A program made the translations under genes and the position numbers. A stretch of 12,971 nucleotides of DNA from Thermoanaerobaculia bacterium (GTDB lineage Bacteria; Acidobacteriota; Thermoanaerobaculia; Multivoradales; JAHEKO01): contig JARFQS010000001.1 of the NCBI GenBank assembly GCA_029287645.1, forward strand, positions 1 to 12,971. Reading direction: 5' to 3'. This document shows, in pieces, positions 6,565 through 12,971 of the stretch. The notes under the pieces are model-generated. The model worked only from the letters and a program-made list of their open reading frames with translations, ran no database searches and was not told where the DNA came from. Position 1 is the first letter of the stretch. Each line of letters starts with the position of its first letter.

Positions 6565-7554
6565 ATGAAGGTCTTTCTCACCGGTGCGACCGGTTTCATC
6601 GGCGGACATCTACTCACCTCGCTACTCGAAGCTGGAGCCGAGGTCCGCTGCCTGACCCGGGCCGAGAGCCATCTCCGCAACCTCCAGGGTCTCGAGGTGG
6701 AGGTCTTCACGGGTGACCTCCGGGATGAAAGCTCCTTCCGCTCGGGGCTCGAGGACTGTGAAATGGCGTTTCATTGCGCCGCGGACTATCGGTTGTACAG
6801 CGCAAACCCCGACGAGCTCTACGAGTCCAACGTCGAAGGGACCCGAAATCTGATGCGAGCCGCCTCGGCATGCGGTGTGAAGCGCGTCGTCTACACGAGC
6901 TCCGTAGGAGCCCTTGGACTCAACCCCGACGGTACTCCGGCCGACGAGGATACGCCGGTGACCCTCGACGACATGGTCGGCCACTACAAACGGAGCAAAT
7001 TTCTCGCCGAGAGGGTTGCCGACGAGTGGGTCGAGAAGGGGCTGCCGATCGTCATTGTCAACCCATCGACGCCGGTAGGCGAGGCCGACCTGAAACCGAC
7101 CGCGACGGGGCAGATGATCGTCGACTTCCTGAATCGCAAGACGCCGGCCTATGTGGACACCGGGTTGAATCTGGTGGATGTCCACGATGTGGCTCTCGGG
7201 CACGTTCGGGCCGCGGAAAGGGGCAGGGTCGGCGAGAAGTACATCCTCGGCAACCGCGACATGAGCCTCCGGGAGATCTTCCAGACTCTGGGAGAGATGA
7301 CGGGACTGCCTGCCCCGAAGCTGAAGGTACCGCACTGGCTGCCTCTCGGTTGGGCGGCCATCGACACCGGATTCAGTCGCCTGGTCGGACGGACTCCCAG
7401 GGTGCCTCTGGAGGCGGTCCGATTGTCGCGGTACAAGATGTACTTCGACCCCAGCAAGGCCGTCCGCGAGCTCGGCCTTCCCCAGACTCCCGTCGAGGAG
7501 CCTCTACTCCGGGCCGTGACCTGGTACAGGGACAACGGCTACGTGACGCGTTGA
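6565..7554 (+). CDS. hpnA: Hopanoid-associated sugar epimerase-like SDR, HpnA
   Basis: 329 residues; extended short-chain dehydrogenase/reductase. The NAD(P)-binding motif TGATGFIG at 6-13 has the GxxGxxG glycines 7, 10 and 13; the catalytic pair is Tyr141 and Lys145 in YKRSK, with the serines of TSSVG at 112-113 before it. The VNPSTPVGEAD block at 165-175 is characteristic of the HpnA type of NAD-dependent epimerase/dehydratase. HpnA is regularly found with hpnG and hpnH and is thought to act on the sugar-derived side chain of C35 hopanoids, but its exact reaction is not settled. AGGGG at 6554-6558 lies 6 nt before the ATG. hpnG begins 16 nt after its stop, so the two are surely co-transcribed. 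A general dihydroflavonol-reductase-like SDR is the less likely alternative. Confidence 0.9.
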   Translation: MKVFLTGATGFIGGHLLTSLLEAGAEVRCLTRAESHLRNLQGLEVEVFTGDLRDESSFRSGLEDCEMAFHCAADYRLYSANPDELYESNVEGTRNLMRAASACGVKRVVYTSSVGALGLNPDGTPADEDTPVTLDDMVGHYKRSKFLAERVADEWVEKGLPIVIVNPSTPVGEADLKPTATGQMIVDFLNRKTPAYVDTGLNLVDVHDVALGHVRAAERGRVGEKYILGNRDMSLREIFQTLGEMTGLPAPKLKVPHWLPLGWAAIDTGFSRLVGRTPRVPLEAVRLSRYKMYFDPSKAVRELGLPQTPVEEPLLRAVTWYRDNGYVTR

Positions 7555-7570
7555 TCGAGGTCGAAGACGC

Positions 7571-8335
7571 ATGCACGCCACAGATCGAAGCGATCTGAGC
7601 CCGCAGGGTTCGAGGATCGCGATTGTCGCCGCCATGGGGGAGGAGCTCCACTCGCTTCGTCAGAGGCTCAGCGGTGTCCAGCCGGTGGTGCTTCCCAGCG
7701 GATCCGCGGTCGGTGGCCGCTTGGCATCGCGGCAAGTGCTCTTGGTCGAGACCGGAGAGGGAGCCGCCGCTGCCGAAAAGGGGCTCGAAGCCTTGCTGGA
7801 AGAGCAGGACATCGAGGCCCTGATCGTTGTCGGAGTCGCCGGTGGGTTGTCACCGGATCTGGCGGTCGGCGATCTCGTAGTAGCGAGCTCGGTACGGGAC
7901 GAAGCGAGTACGCTGGGGTCGCCCGACGCCGCTCTGCTGCAGCAGGCCCTCGACTCGAAGAGTGTGGTTCAGGGAGGGGTGGTGAGTGTCGACAAGATCG
8001 TGGTCGAACCAGCCGCCAAGCACGAGCTGTGGCAGTCAGTGGGTGGAGGTGCCTTCCAGGTCGTCGACCTGGAGTCGGCGACGTATGCGAGGTTGGCGGT
8101 GGAACGACACATCCCCTACCTCGTGCTGCGCGCCGTCAGCGACACGGCCACCGAGGACCTTCCCCTCGACTTCAACGCCTTTCGAACCTCGGAGGGGCGC
8201 ATCCATCGTGGCAAGGTAGCCCGACATCTGATCTTCCACCCGCATCTGGTCGGCCCCCTGAAGGACCTGCGCAGTCGTTTGAAAGAATGTGCGGTCTCGA
8301 TGGCGAATGTCGTCGAAGGGATTTTGGGATCGTGA
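7571..8335 (+). CDS. hpnG: Hopanoid-associated nucleosidase/phosphorylase HpnG
   Basis: 254 residues of the purine nucleoside phosphorylase/MTA-SAH nucleosidase fold. HpnG removes adenine from adenosylhopane, giving ribosylhopane or its phosphorylated form. IVAAMGEEL at 18-26 resembles the MTA/SAH nucleosidase N-terminus, whose second Glu activates water; VGVAGGL at 87-93 is the fold's glycine loop; VVDLES at 164-169 corresponds to the ribose-binding ME(S) region; and Ser190-Asp191 in RAVSDTA correspond to the acid that protonates the base. The N-terminal Glu pair leaves open hydrolysis rather than phosphorolysis. GAGG at 7557-7560 lies 10 nt before the ATG. The stop codon overlaps the start of the next gene by 4 nt (GTGA), a sign of translational coupling. 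Confidence 0.9.
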   Translation: MHATDRSDLSPQGSRIAIVAAMGEELHSLRQRLSGVQPVVLPSGSAVGGRLASRQVLLVETGEGAAAAEKGLEALLEEQDIEALIVVGVAGGLSPDLAVGDLVVASSVRDEASTLGSPDAALLQQALDSKSVVQGGVVSVDKIVVEPAAKHELWQSVGGGAFQVVDLESATYARLAVERHIPYLVLRAVSDTATEDLPLDFNAFRTSEGRIHRGKVARHLIFHPHLVGPLKDLRSRLKECAVSMANVVEGILGS

Positions 8336-9744
8336 GACGTTACAGACGAAGAGACGGGCCCGAGGGCAAGGGAGCGATTGGGCTGATACTTCTAGCGGCT
8401 CTCCTGGTGGCGACCGTTGTTCTCGCTGATGAGAAGCCGAAGCGAAGGCTCTTCATCTCGCTCGATGCCGTGCCCTATCAGGTGGCGGAGGATGTCATGG
8501 ACCCGGCACTGGGCGATGAGGCTCTCTTCCAGGGATTCAAGGGTCCGGTGCGCCTGGTGAGCACCTTCCCTTCCTCCACCAGCGTTGCACTACCCGGCAT
8601 TCTCGGACCGATTGGACTGCGGCTCTCGCCGGGATACGAGGCCCGATTCTTCGACTGGAACGAAGGCAAGGTCAGGGGAGGAGGCGCCGTAAGCTACCGC
8701 AAGATCGAGTTTCCCTGGCGCGAGTGGTTCGATTGGGGGCGAAAGGGAGTGGCGGGTAGTGCCATCGAGGCCGTGAAGCCGGTCAAGTCCGGCATCAAGC
8801 GCCTGCGCAACGCGATGGACGATTTCGTCCGATCGGACAAGGACGAGTTCTGGATCTACTCCGCGGCGACGGACATCGCGGGACACGTGATCAGCCCAGA
8901 AGCGCACAAGGACTTCTTCCGCGCCCTCGACGAGATGATCCTCGAAGCGCGTCAGGCTTCACCCGACCGCCCTTTCGACGTTGTCGTCTTCTCCGACCAT
9001 GGCATGGAGGGTGGCGATCCTCTGATCAACGTCTTCAAGCCGGCCAAGAAGGCCCTCAAGGCATCGGGGTTCCGGGTCAAGAAGAAGCTGAAGGCTCCAC
9101 AGGTCGTTGTGCTGACCCCCTTCGGGCTGGTCTCCAATTTCGAAGCGTACACACATGACGAGAACAAGGCACGGGTCGCCGAGACTCTCGCCACTGTCGA
9201 GGGTGTGGACCTCTGTGCGTACGAGCTCGAGGAGGGCTGGCGGGTCGAGAGCCACCGAGGCAGCGCCACGCTGCTCCAGAAGGAGCTCGAGGATCGGGTC
9301 TGGTGGTCCTACCAGCCTCACCACGGAGATCCTCTGGAGTTCCTGGATCTGATGGCGACGATGGAGCAGGAGGGAGTGGCGCGACAGGGCTGGCTGCCCG
9401 ATGAAGCCTGTTTCGAGGCCACCTTCGACGCCGAGAACCCGGACCCGTTCTACCGCATCGTTCATGCTTTCGAGCTGGTCACGAATCCGGCCTCGGTCAT
9501 CTGTTCGGTGGGACGGGGCTACATGTACGGCGCCCCCCATACTTCGGTTCTGGCCCAATTCGGCAAGGGGCGCTTGCGGTGGACCCACGGTGCCTTGAAC
9601 CGCGAGGCCACTCTCGGTTTCTTGTTCAGCGATGTCGAGGGCTGGGATGCACCGAAGGCCGTCCGTTTCGACCAGGCGATCCTGCCGTTTCATGCCACGG
9701 TGGAGACCGAGGCTGGAGCCGAAGCCCAGGATCCTTCCTGGTAA
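8332..9744 (+). CDS. Exported alkaline-phosphatase-superfamily (NPP-like) phosphoesterase coupled to hpnG
   Basis: 470 residues from GTG 8332. A basic start (RRYRRR), then a hydrophobic stretch at about 15-32 ending VLA/DE, indicates a signal peptide or N-terminal anchor, so it acts outside the cytoplasmic membrane. The full metal site of type I phosphodiesterases/nucleotide pyrophosphatases can be traced: Asp45 in ISLDAV, nucleophile Thr78 in STFPSS (compare KTFPN in NPPs), Asp181 and His185 in TDIAGH, Asp222-His223 in SDHGM, and His419 in THGALNRE. With all ligands present, an active two-metal phosphatase or phosphodiesterase is expected. It is not one of the hpn genes I recognise. The 4-nt overlap with hpnG suggests a role on phosphorylated hopanoid or other lipid intermediates, which is inference. 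Longer in-frame starts would lie inside hpnG. A 128-bp gap follows. Confidence 0.82.
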   Translation: MRRYRRRDGPEGKGAIGLILLAALLVATVVLADEKPKRRLFISLDAVPYQVAEDVMDPALGDEALFQGFKGPVRLVSTFPSSTSVALPGILGPIGLRLSPGYEARFFDWNEGKVRGGGAVSYRKIEFPWREWFDWGRKGVAGSAIEAVKPVKSGIKRLRNAMDDFVRSDKDEFWIYSAATDIAGHVISPEAHKDFFRALDEMILEARQASPDRPFDVVVFSDHGMEGGDPLINVFKPAKKALKASGFRVKKKLKAPQVVVLTPFGLVSNFEAYTHDENKARVAETLATVEGVDLCAYELEEGWRVESHRGSATLLQKELEDRVWWSYQPHHGDPLEFLDLMATMEQEGVARQGWLPDEACFEATFDAENPDPFYRIVHAFELVTNPASVICSVGRGYMYGAPHTSVLAQFGKGRLRWTHGALNREATLGFLFSDVEGWDAPKAVRFDQAILPFHATVETEAGAEAQDPSW

Positions 9745-9765
9745 GCCGACGATTCCACAGCCAGA

Positions 9766-9805
9766 GGTGAGCCGTCTCGGTGCCAGCGTGCTCGCCGCCG
9801 GTTTT
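9766..9805 (+). terminator. Weak terminator candidate after the phosphoesterase gene
   Basis: GGTGAGC (9766-9772) pairs with GCTCGCC (9790-9796) with one G-U pair around a 17-nt loop, and TTTT follows at 9802-9805. The long loop and short T-run make it weak, but it falls where the hopanoid run should end. Confidence 0.28.
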
Positions 9806-9830
9806 CAGCATGTCGGGTAAGCTGTAAGAT
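9802..9830 (+). promoter_or_regulatory. Candidate sigma-70-type promoter before the prenyl synthase
   Basis: TTTTCA (9802-9807) and TAAGAT (9825-9830) each match 4 of 6 consensus bases with a 17-bp spacer, 42 nt before ATG 9873, in locally AT-richer DNA. The 128-bp gap makes a promoter here plausible. The match is modest. Confidence 0.3.
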
Positions 9831-9872
9831 AGCTACTCGTTACAACCCCAATTCGAGACCTCTGACAGGCCG

Positions 9873-11000
9873 ATGAGTGGAACGATGAGTGTCGAAGAGG
9901 CAGGCCGCAATCAGGTAACGCGAGACGCCGATGCGGATTTCGGTGAGCTCCTGGTCTCGTTTCGAGGACGGTTGGAGGCCGAGCTGCTGGCCTGGGTGGA
10001 GGCGAAGCGCGACGGATACCGGGCCGAGCTTCCGACGGCCGACGAGCTCACCGGGGTGCTCACCGAATTTCTGCTGCGCGGTGGAAAGCGTCTCCGTCCG
10101 GCGCTCGTCTACTACAGCTACAGGGCTTGTGGTGGGAGCTCGGATCCGGTCGTCATGCCGGTGGCCATGGCCGTCGAGCTGCTGCACACCTATCTGCTGG
10201 TGCACGACGACATCATGGATCACGCAGAAACGAGGCGGGGAGAGCCGGCCGTGCACGTGATGTTCAGCGATCTCCACCGCGCGAACGGGTGGCAGGGCGA
10301 CTCGCGTCACTTCGGTACCTCTGTGGCCATCCTGCTTGGCGATCTGGCGGAATCCTACGCTGTGGAGCTCTATGCGTCGTCCGAGATGTCCGAAGCCGTG
10401 AGGGCCGATGTCCGGAGTTGCTTCTCGACCATGTGCCAGGAGGTGATTGTCGGGCAGTACCTGGAGATGACGGCCGGCTATCGCCGCAATCTGACCGAGG
10501 AGGAGTTGCTACGCATCCTCCAGATGAAGTCGGGTCGGTACAGCGTCGAACGCCCGACCCAACTCGGGGCTTTGCTGGCTGGCGCCTCGCCCGACACGCT
10601 GGAGGCCCTGACCCGATATGGTGCCCGACTCGGCGAGGCCTTCCAACTGCAAGACGATCTGCTGGGAATGTTCGGTGATGTCCAGACGGTGGGCAAGCCG
10701 GTGGGCGAGGACCTGGCCGAAGGCAAGTACACGCTCCTGATCCACAGTGCTCTGGAGAAGCTTTCGCCCACCGACAGGGCGACCGTTGAGAGCGCCTTGG
10801 GCAATGCCGAATTGCGAGACGATGAAGTCAGAGAGGTCCAGAAGCTCATCGAGAGCGTCGGCGCCAGGCAGCGCGTCGTGGAGATGATCGAAACTCGAAT
10901 GCAGGCAGCCGGGCAGGCCCTCGCCGAGGCCGAGGTGGAGGGTCCTGGAGCCGACTTTCTGCAAGGCCTGATGGACTACCTGCGCGGGCGTGAGCGGTAA
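9873..11000 (+). CDS. Polyprenyl diphosphate synthase (short-chain, FPP/GGPP type)
   Basis: 375 residues. It condenses IPP with allylic diphosphates in the cytoplasm. GGKRLRP at 70-76 binds IPP; the first aspartate-rich motif is DDIMD at 112-116; GQYLE at 194-198 and Lys219 are further conserved sites; the second aspartate motif is DDLLG at 261-265, followed by MFGD and GKPVGEDLAEGKYTLL. Tyr107, five residues before the first motif, is the bulky residue that limits chain growth in archaeal and actinobacterial-type C15-C20 synthases. There is no two-residue insertion in the first motif as in IspA-type FPP synthases. FPP for squalene is the likely product given the shc context; GGPP is the alternative. 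The start could also be ATG 9885; neither has a strong ribosome site. The IPP isomerase gene follows after 27 nt. Confidence 0.93.
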   Translation: MSGTMSVEEAGRNQVTRDADADFGELLVSFRGRLEAELLAWVEAKRDGYRAELPTADELTGVLTEFLLRGGKRLRPALVYYSYRACGGSSDPVVMPVAMAVELLHTYLLVHDDIMDHAETRRGEPAVHVMFSDLHRANGWQGDSRHFGTSVAILLGDLAESYAVELYASSEMSEAVRADVRSCFSTMCQEVIVGQYLEMTAGYRRNLTEEELLRILQMKSGRYSVERPTQLGALLAGASPDTLEALTRYGARLGEAFQLQDDLLGMFGDVQTVGKPVGEDLAEGKYTLLIHSALEKLSPTDRATVESALGNAELRDDEVREVQKLIESVGARQRVVEMIETRMQAAGQALAEAEVEGPGADFLQGLMDYLRGRER

Positions 11001-11027
11001 GGTCCGGCACTCCTGGCGAGACGGCAT

Positions 11028-12041
11028 ATGAGATCGAACGACGAGCGGGATCGCAAGGCCGAGCACATCCGGCTGTCTCTCGATGACCGCATGCAGCTGC
11101 ACGGTCATTTCTTCGACGACTACCACTTCGAGCACGAGGCACTGCCGGAGCTGGATCTCCGGGATGTGGAGGTCTCGACCCGCTTCTTGAACAAGGCCGT
11201 CGAAGCGCCTCTGTTGATCTCCTGCATGACGGGTGGGACGGAGGACGCGGTTCGCATCAACCGGCACTTGGCGGAGGCGGCCGAGGAGACAGGGATCGCC
11301 TTGGGGATCGGCTCGCAGCGCAAGGCGCTGGAAGATCCCAGTCTGGCGGAGAGCTTCAAGGTGCGGCAGTGGGCTCCAACGGTCCCGCTACTCGGCAATC
11401 TGGGTGCCGTGCAGCTGAACTATGGCTATGGCTTGAAGGAGTGCCGGGCTGCTGTGGAGATGATCGAGGCCGATGCTCTGGTGCTCCACCTGAATCCTCT
11501 CCAGGAGGCGATCCAGCCCGAAGGACAGTGCAACTTCACCGACCTGATCTCCAAGATCGAGCAGGTCGTGGAGGGACTCGACGTACCGGTCATCGCCAAA
11601 GAGGTCGGCTCGGGCATCTCCCGAGGGCTCGCAACGAAGCTTCGCGATATCGGGGTGAGGATCGTCGACACCGCCGGGGTCGGCGGCACGAGCTGGGCGC
11701 GAATCGAAGGCGCCCGGGCCAACGACGCGGAGATCGGCGAGCTCTTCGCTGGCTGGGGAATTCCGACGCCGATCTGCATTGCCGAGCTCGAGAGTCTTTC
11801 CGGCCTCCAGGTCATCGGTAGTGGGGGCGTCAGCAATGGCCTCGACGTCGCCAAGGCGATCGCGCTGGGCGCGGATCTGGCGGGTATGGCCCAGCCTTTC
11901 CTCGTCGCGGCGGATCGTTCGACCGAGGCGGTCGTGGAGAAGGTCAAGCGGACCAGGCGAGAGCTGGAGATCAGCATGTTCTGTGTCGGGGCGAAGGATC
12001 TTGCCGCACTGCAGCAGGTCGAGCTGCGCCACCGAGTTTGA
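11028..12041 (+). CDS. fni: Type 2 isopentenyl-diphosphate delta-isomerase
   Basis: 337 residues; FMN-dependent, TIM-barrel isomerase interconverting IPP and DMAPP in the cytoplasm. Family motifs in order: RKAEHI at 9-14, MTGG at 67-70, GSQR at 95-98, HLNPLQE at 154-160 with Gln159 and metal-binding Glu160, KEVGSGIS at 191-198, AGVGGTSW at 216-223, and a GSGG phosphate/FMN loop near 267-270. The length is usual for IDI-2 (also called idi2), and type 1 IDI has none of these motifs. An isomerase is essential when IPP comes only from mevalonate, which fits the HMG-CoA reductase gene 13 nt downstream and the prenyl synthase upstream. The start ATG 11028 has a weak GGCGAG site before it. Confidence 0.96.
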   Translation: MRSNDERDRKAEHIRLSLDDRMQLHGHFFDDYHFEHEALPELDLRDVEVSTRFLNKAVEAPLLISCMTGGTEDAVRINRHLAEAAEETGIALGIGSQRKALEDPSLAESFKVRQWAPTVPLLGNLGAVQLNYGYGLKECRAAVEMIEADALVLHLNPLQEAIQPEGQCNFTDLISKIEQVVEGLDVPVIAKEVGSGISRGLATKLRDIGVRIVDTAGVGGTSWARIEGARANDAEIGELFAGWGIPTPICIAELESLSGLQVIGSGGVSNGLDVAKAIALGADLAGMAQPFLVAADRSTEAVVEKVKRTRRELEISMFCVGAKDLAALQQVELRHRV

Positions 12042-12054
12042 GGATTGAGAGATC

Positions 12055-12971
12055 ATGACCTCATCAGAGCAGACAGTTATGGATCCCGACGAGCTGATCC
12101 GTCAACTGGTCGAGGGAGAGCGGCGCTGGCACGAGCTGCCCGACGAAATTCCGGCACACCGGCAAGCCAAGATCCGGCGCCGGGCCCTCGAGAAGATGAC
12201 CGGTACGCAGCTCGAGAACATCGCAGCCTACACACTGGATCCGATTCGAGCTTCGACGCGTCATGCCGAGAACTTCATCGGCGCCATGCAGATACCGGTG
12301 GGCATCTGTGGGCCCTTGAAGGTCAAGGGGAACTGGGTCGACGCCGAGGAGGATCTACACGTCCCACTGGCGACCAGCGAAGGAGCCCTGATCGCCAGCA
12401 TCAACCGGGGCTGCCGTGCGCTGCGCGAAGCCGGTGGAGCGGTGGTGCGCGTAGAAGACGTGGGGATGACCCGCGCTCCGGTCTTTCGCACACTGGGCAT
12501 CGACGACACCCGCCGATTTCTCACCTGGGTCCGAGACAACGACGACAAGATCCGCCAGGTGGCGGAGGCGACGAGCGGCCATCTCGAGCTGCTGGACATC
12601 AAGTCGCAGACCTTTGGCAGCTCGATCTACCTCCGATTTCGCTTCCGGTCCGGGGATGCCATGGGTATGAACATGGCGACGATTGCCTGTGATCGGGTCG
12701 TGCGGGACCTCATCGAGCCGGCTACCGGGATTCCCTGTGTAGCTCTGTCGGGCAACTACTGCGTCGACAAGAAGCCTTCGGCGGTCAATTTTCTCGAGGG
12801 CCGCGGCAAACGAATCTACGCTGAAGTGGTCCTCGACGGTGGGATTCTGGAGCGGTGTCTGAAGAGCAACGCCCGCTCTCTGGTGGAGGTGCAGTACCGC
12901 AAGAATCTCCTCGGCTCGATCGCCGCCGGCTCCATGGGGTTCAATGCCCACTACGCGAATGTCCTGGCCGC
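12055..12971 (+). CDS. Hydroxymethylglutaryl-CoA reductase, class I type (partial, runs off the window)
   Basis: 305 complete codons from ATG 12055; the 3' end lies beyond the window. It reduces HMG-CoA to mevalonate, the committed step of the mevalonate pathway. The reading has no transmembrane region, as for bacterial soluble enzymes. Motifs: ENFIGAMQIPVGICGPL at 72-88, PLATSEGALIAS at 104-115 with catalytic Glu109, GDAMGMNM at 200-207 in the cofactor-binding domain, SGNYCVDKKPSAVN at 232-245 with catalytic Lys239, and GSMGFNAHYAN at 292-302. The catalytic Asp (GQDAAQN region) and the C-terminal His are not in the window. The wording is closer to class I (archaeal/eukaryotic-type, usually NADPH) than to the class II enzymes of Pseudomonas mevalonii. 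It is 13 nt after the isomerase gene, with GAGAG just before the ATG. Confidence 0.95.
   Translation, partial: MTSSEQTVMDPDELIRQLVEGERRWHELPDEIPAHRQAKIRRRALEKMTGTQLENIAAYTLDPIRASTRHAENFIGAMQIPVGICGPLKVKGNWVDAEEDLHVPLATSEGALIASINRGCRALREAGGAVVRVEDVGMTRAPVFRTLGIDDTRRFLTWVRDNDDKIRQVAEATSGHLELLDIKSQTFGSSIYLRFRFRSGDAMGMNMATIACDRVVRDLIEPATGIPCVALSGNYCVDKKPSAVNFLEGRGKRIYAEVVLDGGILERCLKSNARSLVEVQYRKNLLGSIAAGSMGFNAHYANVLA

Noticed and set aside
8029..8331. Extended N-terminus for the phosphoesterase, starting inside hpnG
   Set aside because: The extra 101 codons overlap hpnG, read as low-complexity sequence and would bury the signal peptide. GTG 8332 gives a signal peptide and the usual GTGA overlap.
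12045..12692. 215-codon plus-strand frame overlapping the HMG-CoA reductase gene
   Set aside because: It is a different frame over the region where the ATG 12055 frame shows every HMG-CoA reductase motif; its own translation has no recognisable domain.

Overview
This is a GC-rich bacterial window with tightly packed genes. Its core is a hopanoid (bacterial triterpenoid lipid) biosynthesis locus joined to mevalonate/isoprenoid genes. Class I-type HMG-CoA reductase, type 2 IPP isomerase, squalene-hopene cyclase, HpnH, HpnA, HpnG, a DUF3604 protein and a TatT-like protein together suggest a Gram-negative, diderm environmental bacterium, perhaps Acidobacteriota, Myxococcota or a deep proteobacterial-like lineage. 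The phylum cannot be fixed from this sequence alone.

Left part (1-3113): the last 48 codons of a YchF-type ATPase, followed by a terminator-like hairpin; then an exported DUF3604/PHP-like protein (256-2163) behind an 18-bp perfect palindrome; then, convergent on the minus strand, an exported TatT-like helical repeat protein (2244-3113) with a TTG start and a consensus Shine-Dalgarno.

A 292-bp divergent spacer (3114-3405) separates tatT from the hopanoid genes. It holds a 17/20-matching direct repeat, an inverted repeat between the two copies, and a nearby 15-bp palindrome. It probably carries the control region of the hopanoid operon.

Hopanoid block (3406-9744, plus strand): squalene-hopene cyclase, HpnH radical-SAM adenosylhopane synthase, HpnA epimerase-like SDR, HpnG nucleosidase/phosphorylase, and an exported alkaline-phosphatase-superfamily (NPP-like) enzyme whose GTG start overlaps the hpnG stop by 4 nt. 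That last gene is not one of the standard hpn genes I know and is the best candidate here for a new pathway step. After a 128-bp gap with a weak terminator and a weak promoter candidate comes the isoprenoid block (9873-12971): polyprenyl diphosphate synthase, type 2 IDI and the first part of HMG-CoA reductase, which runs off the window.

Inferred logic: HMG-CoA reductase gives mevalonate; IDI balances IPP and DMAPP; the prenyl synthase makes a short-chain diphosphate, probably farnesyl-PP; a squalene-forming enzyme not in this window makes squalene; Shc cyclises it; HpnH adds the adenosyl unit; HpnG removes adenine; the coupled phosphoesterase and HpnA may tailor the C35 side chain. No RNA genes, CRISPR arrays, insertion sequences or phage genes were seen.
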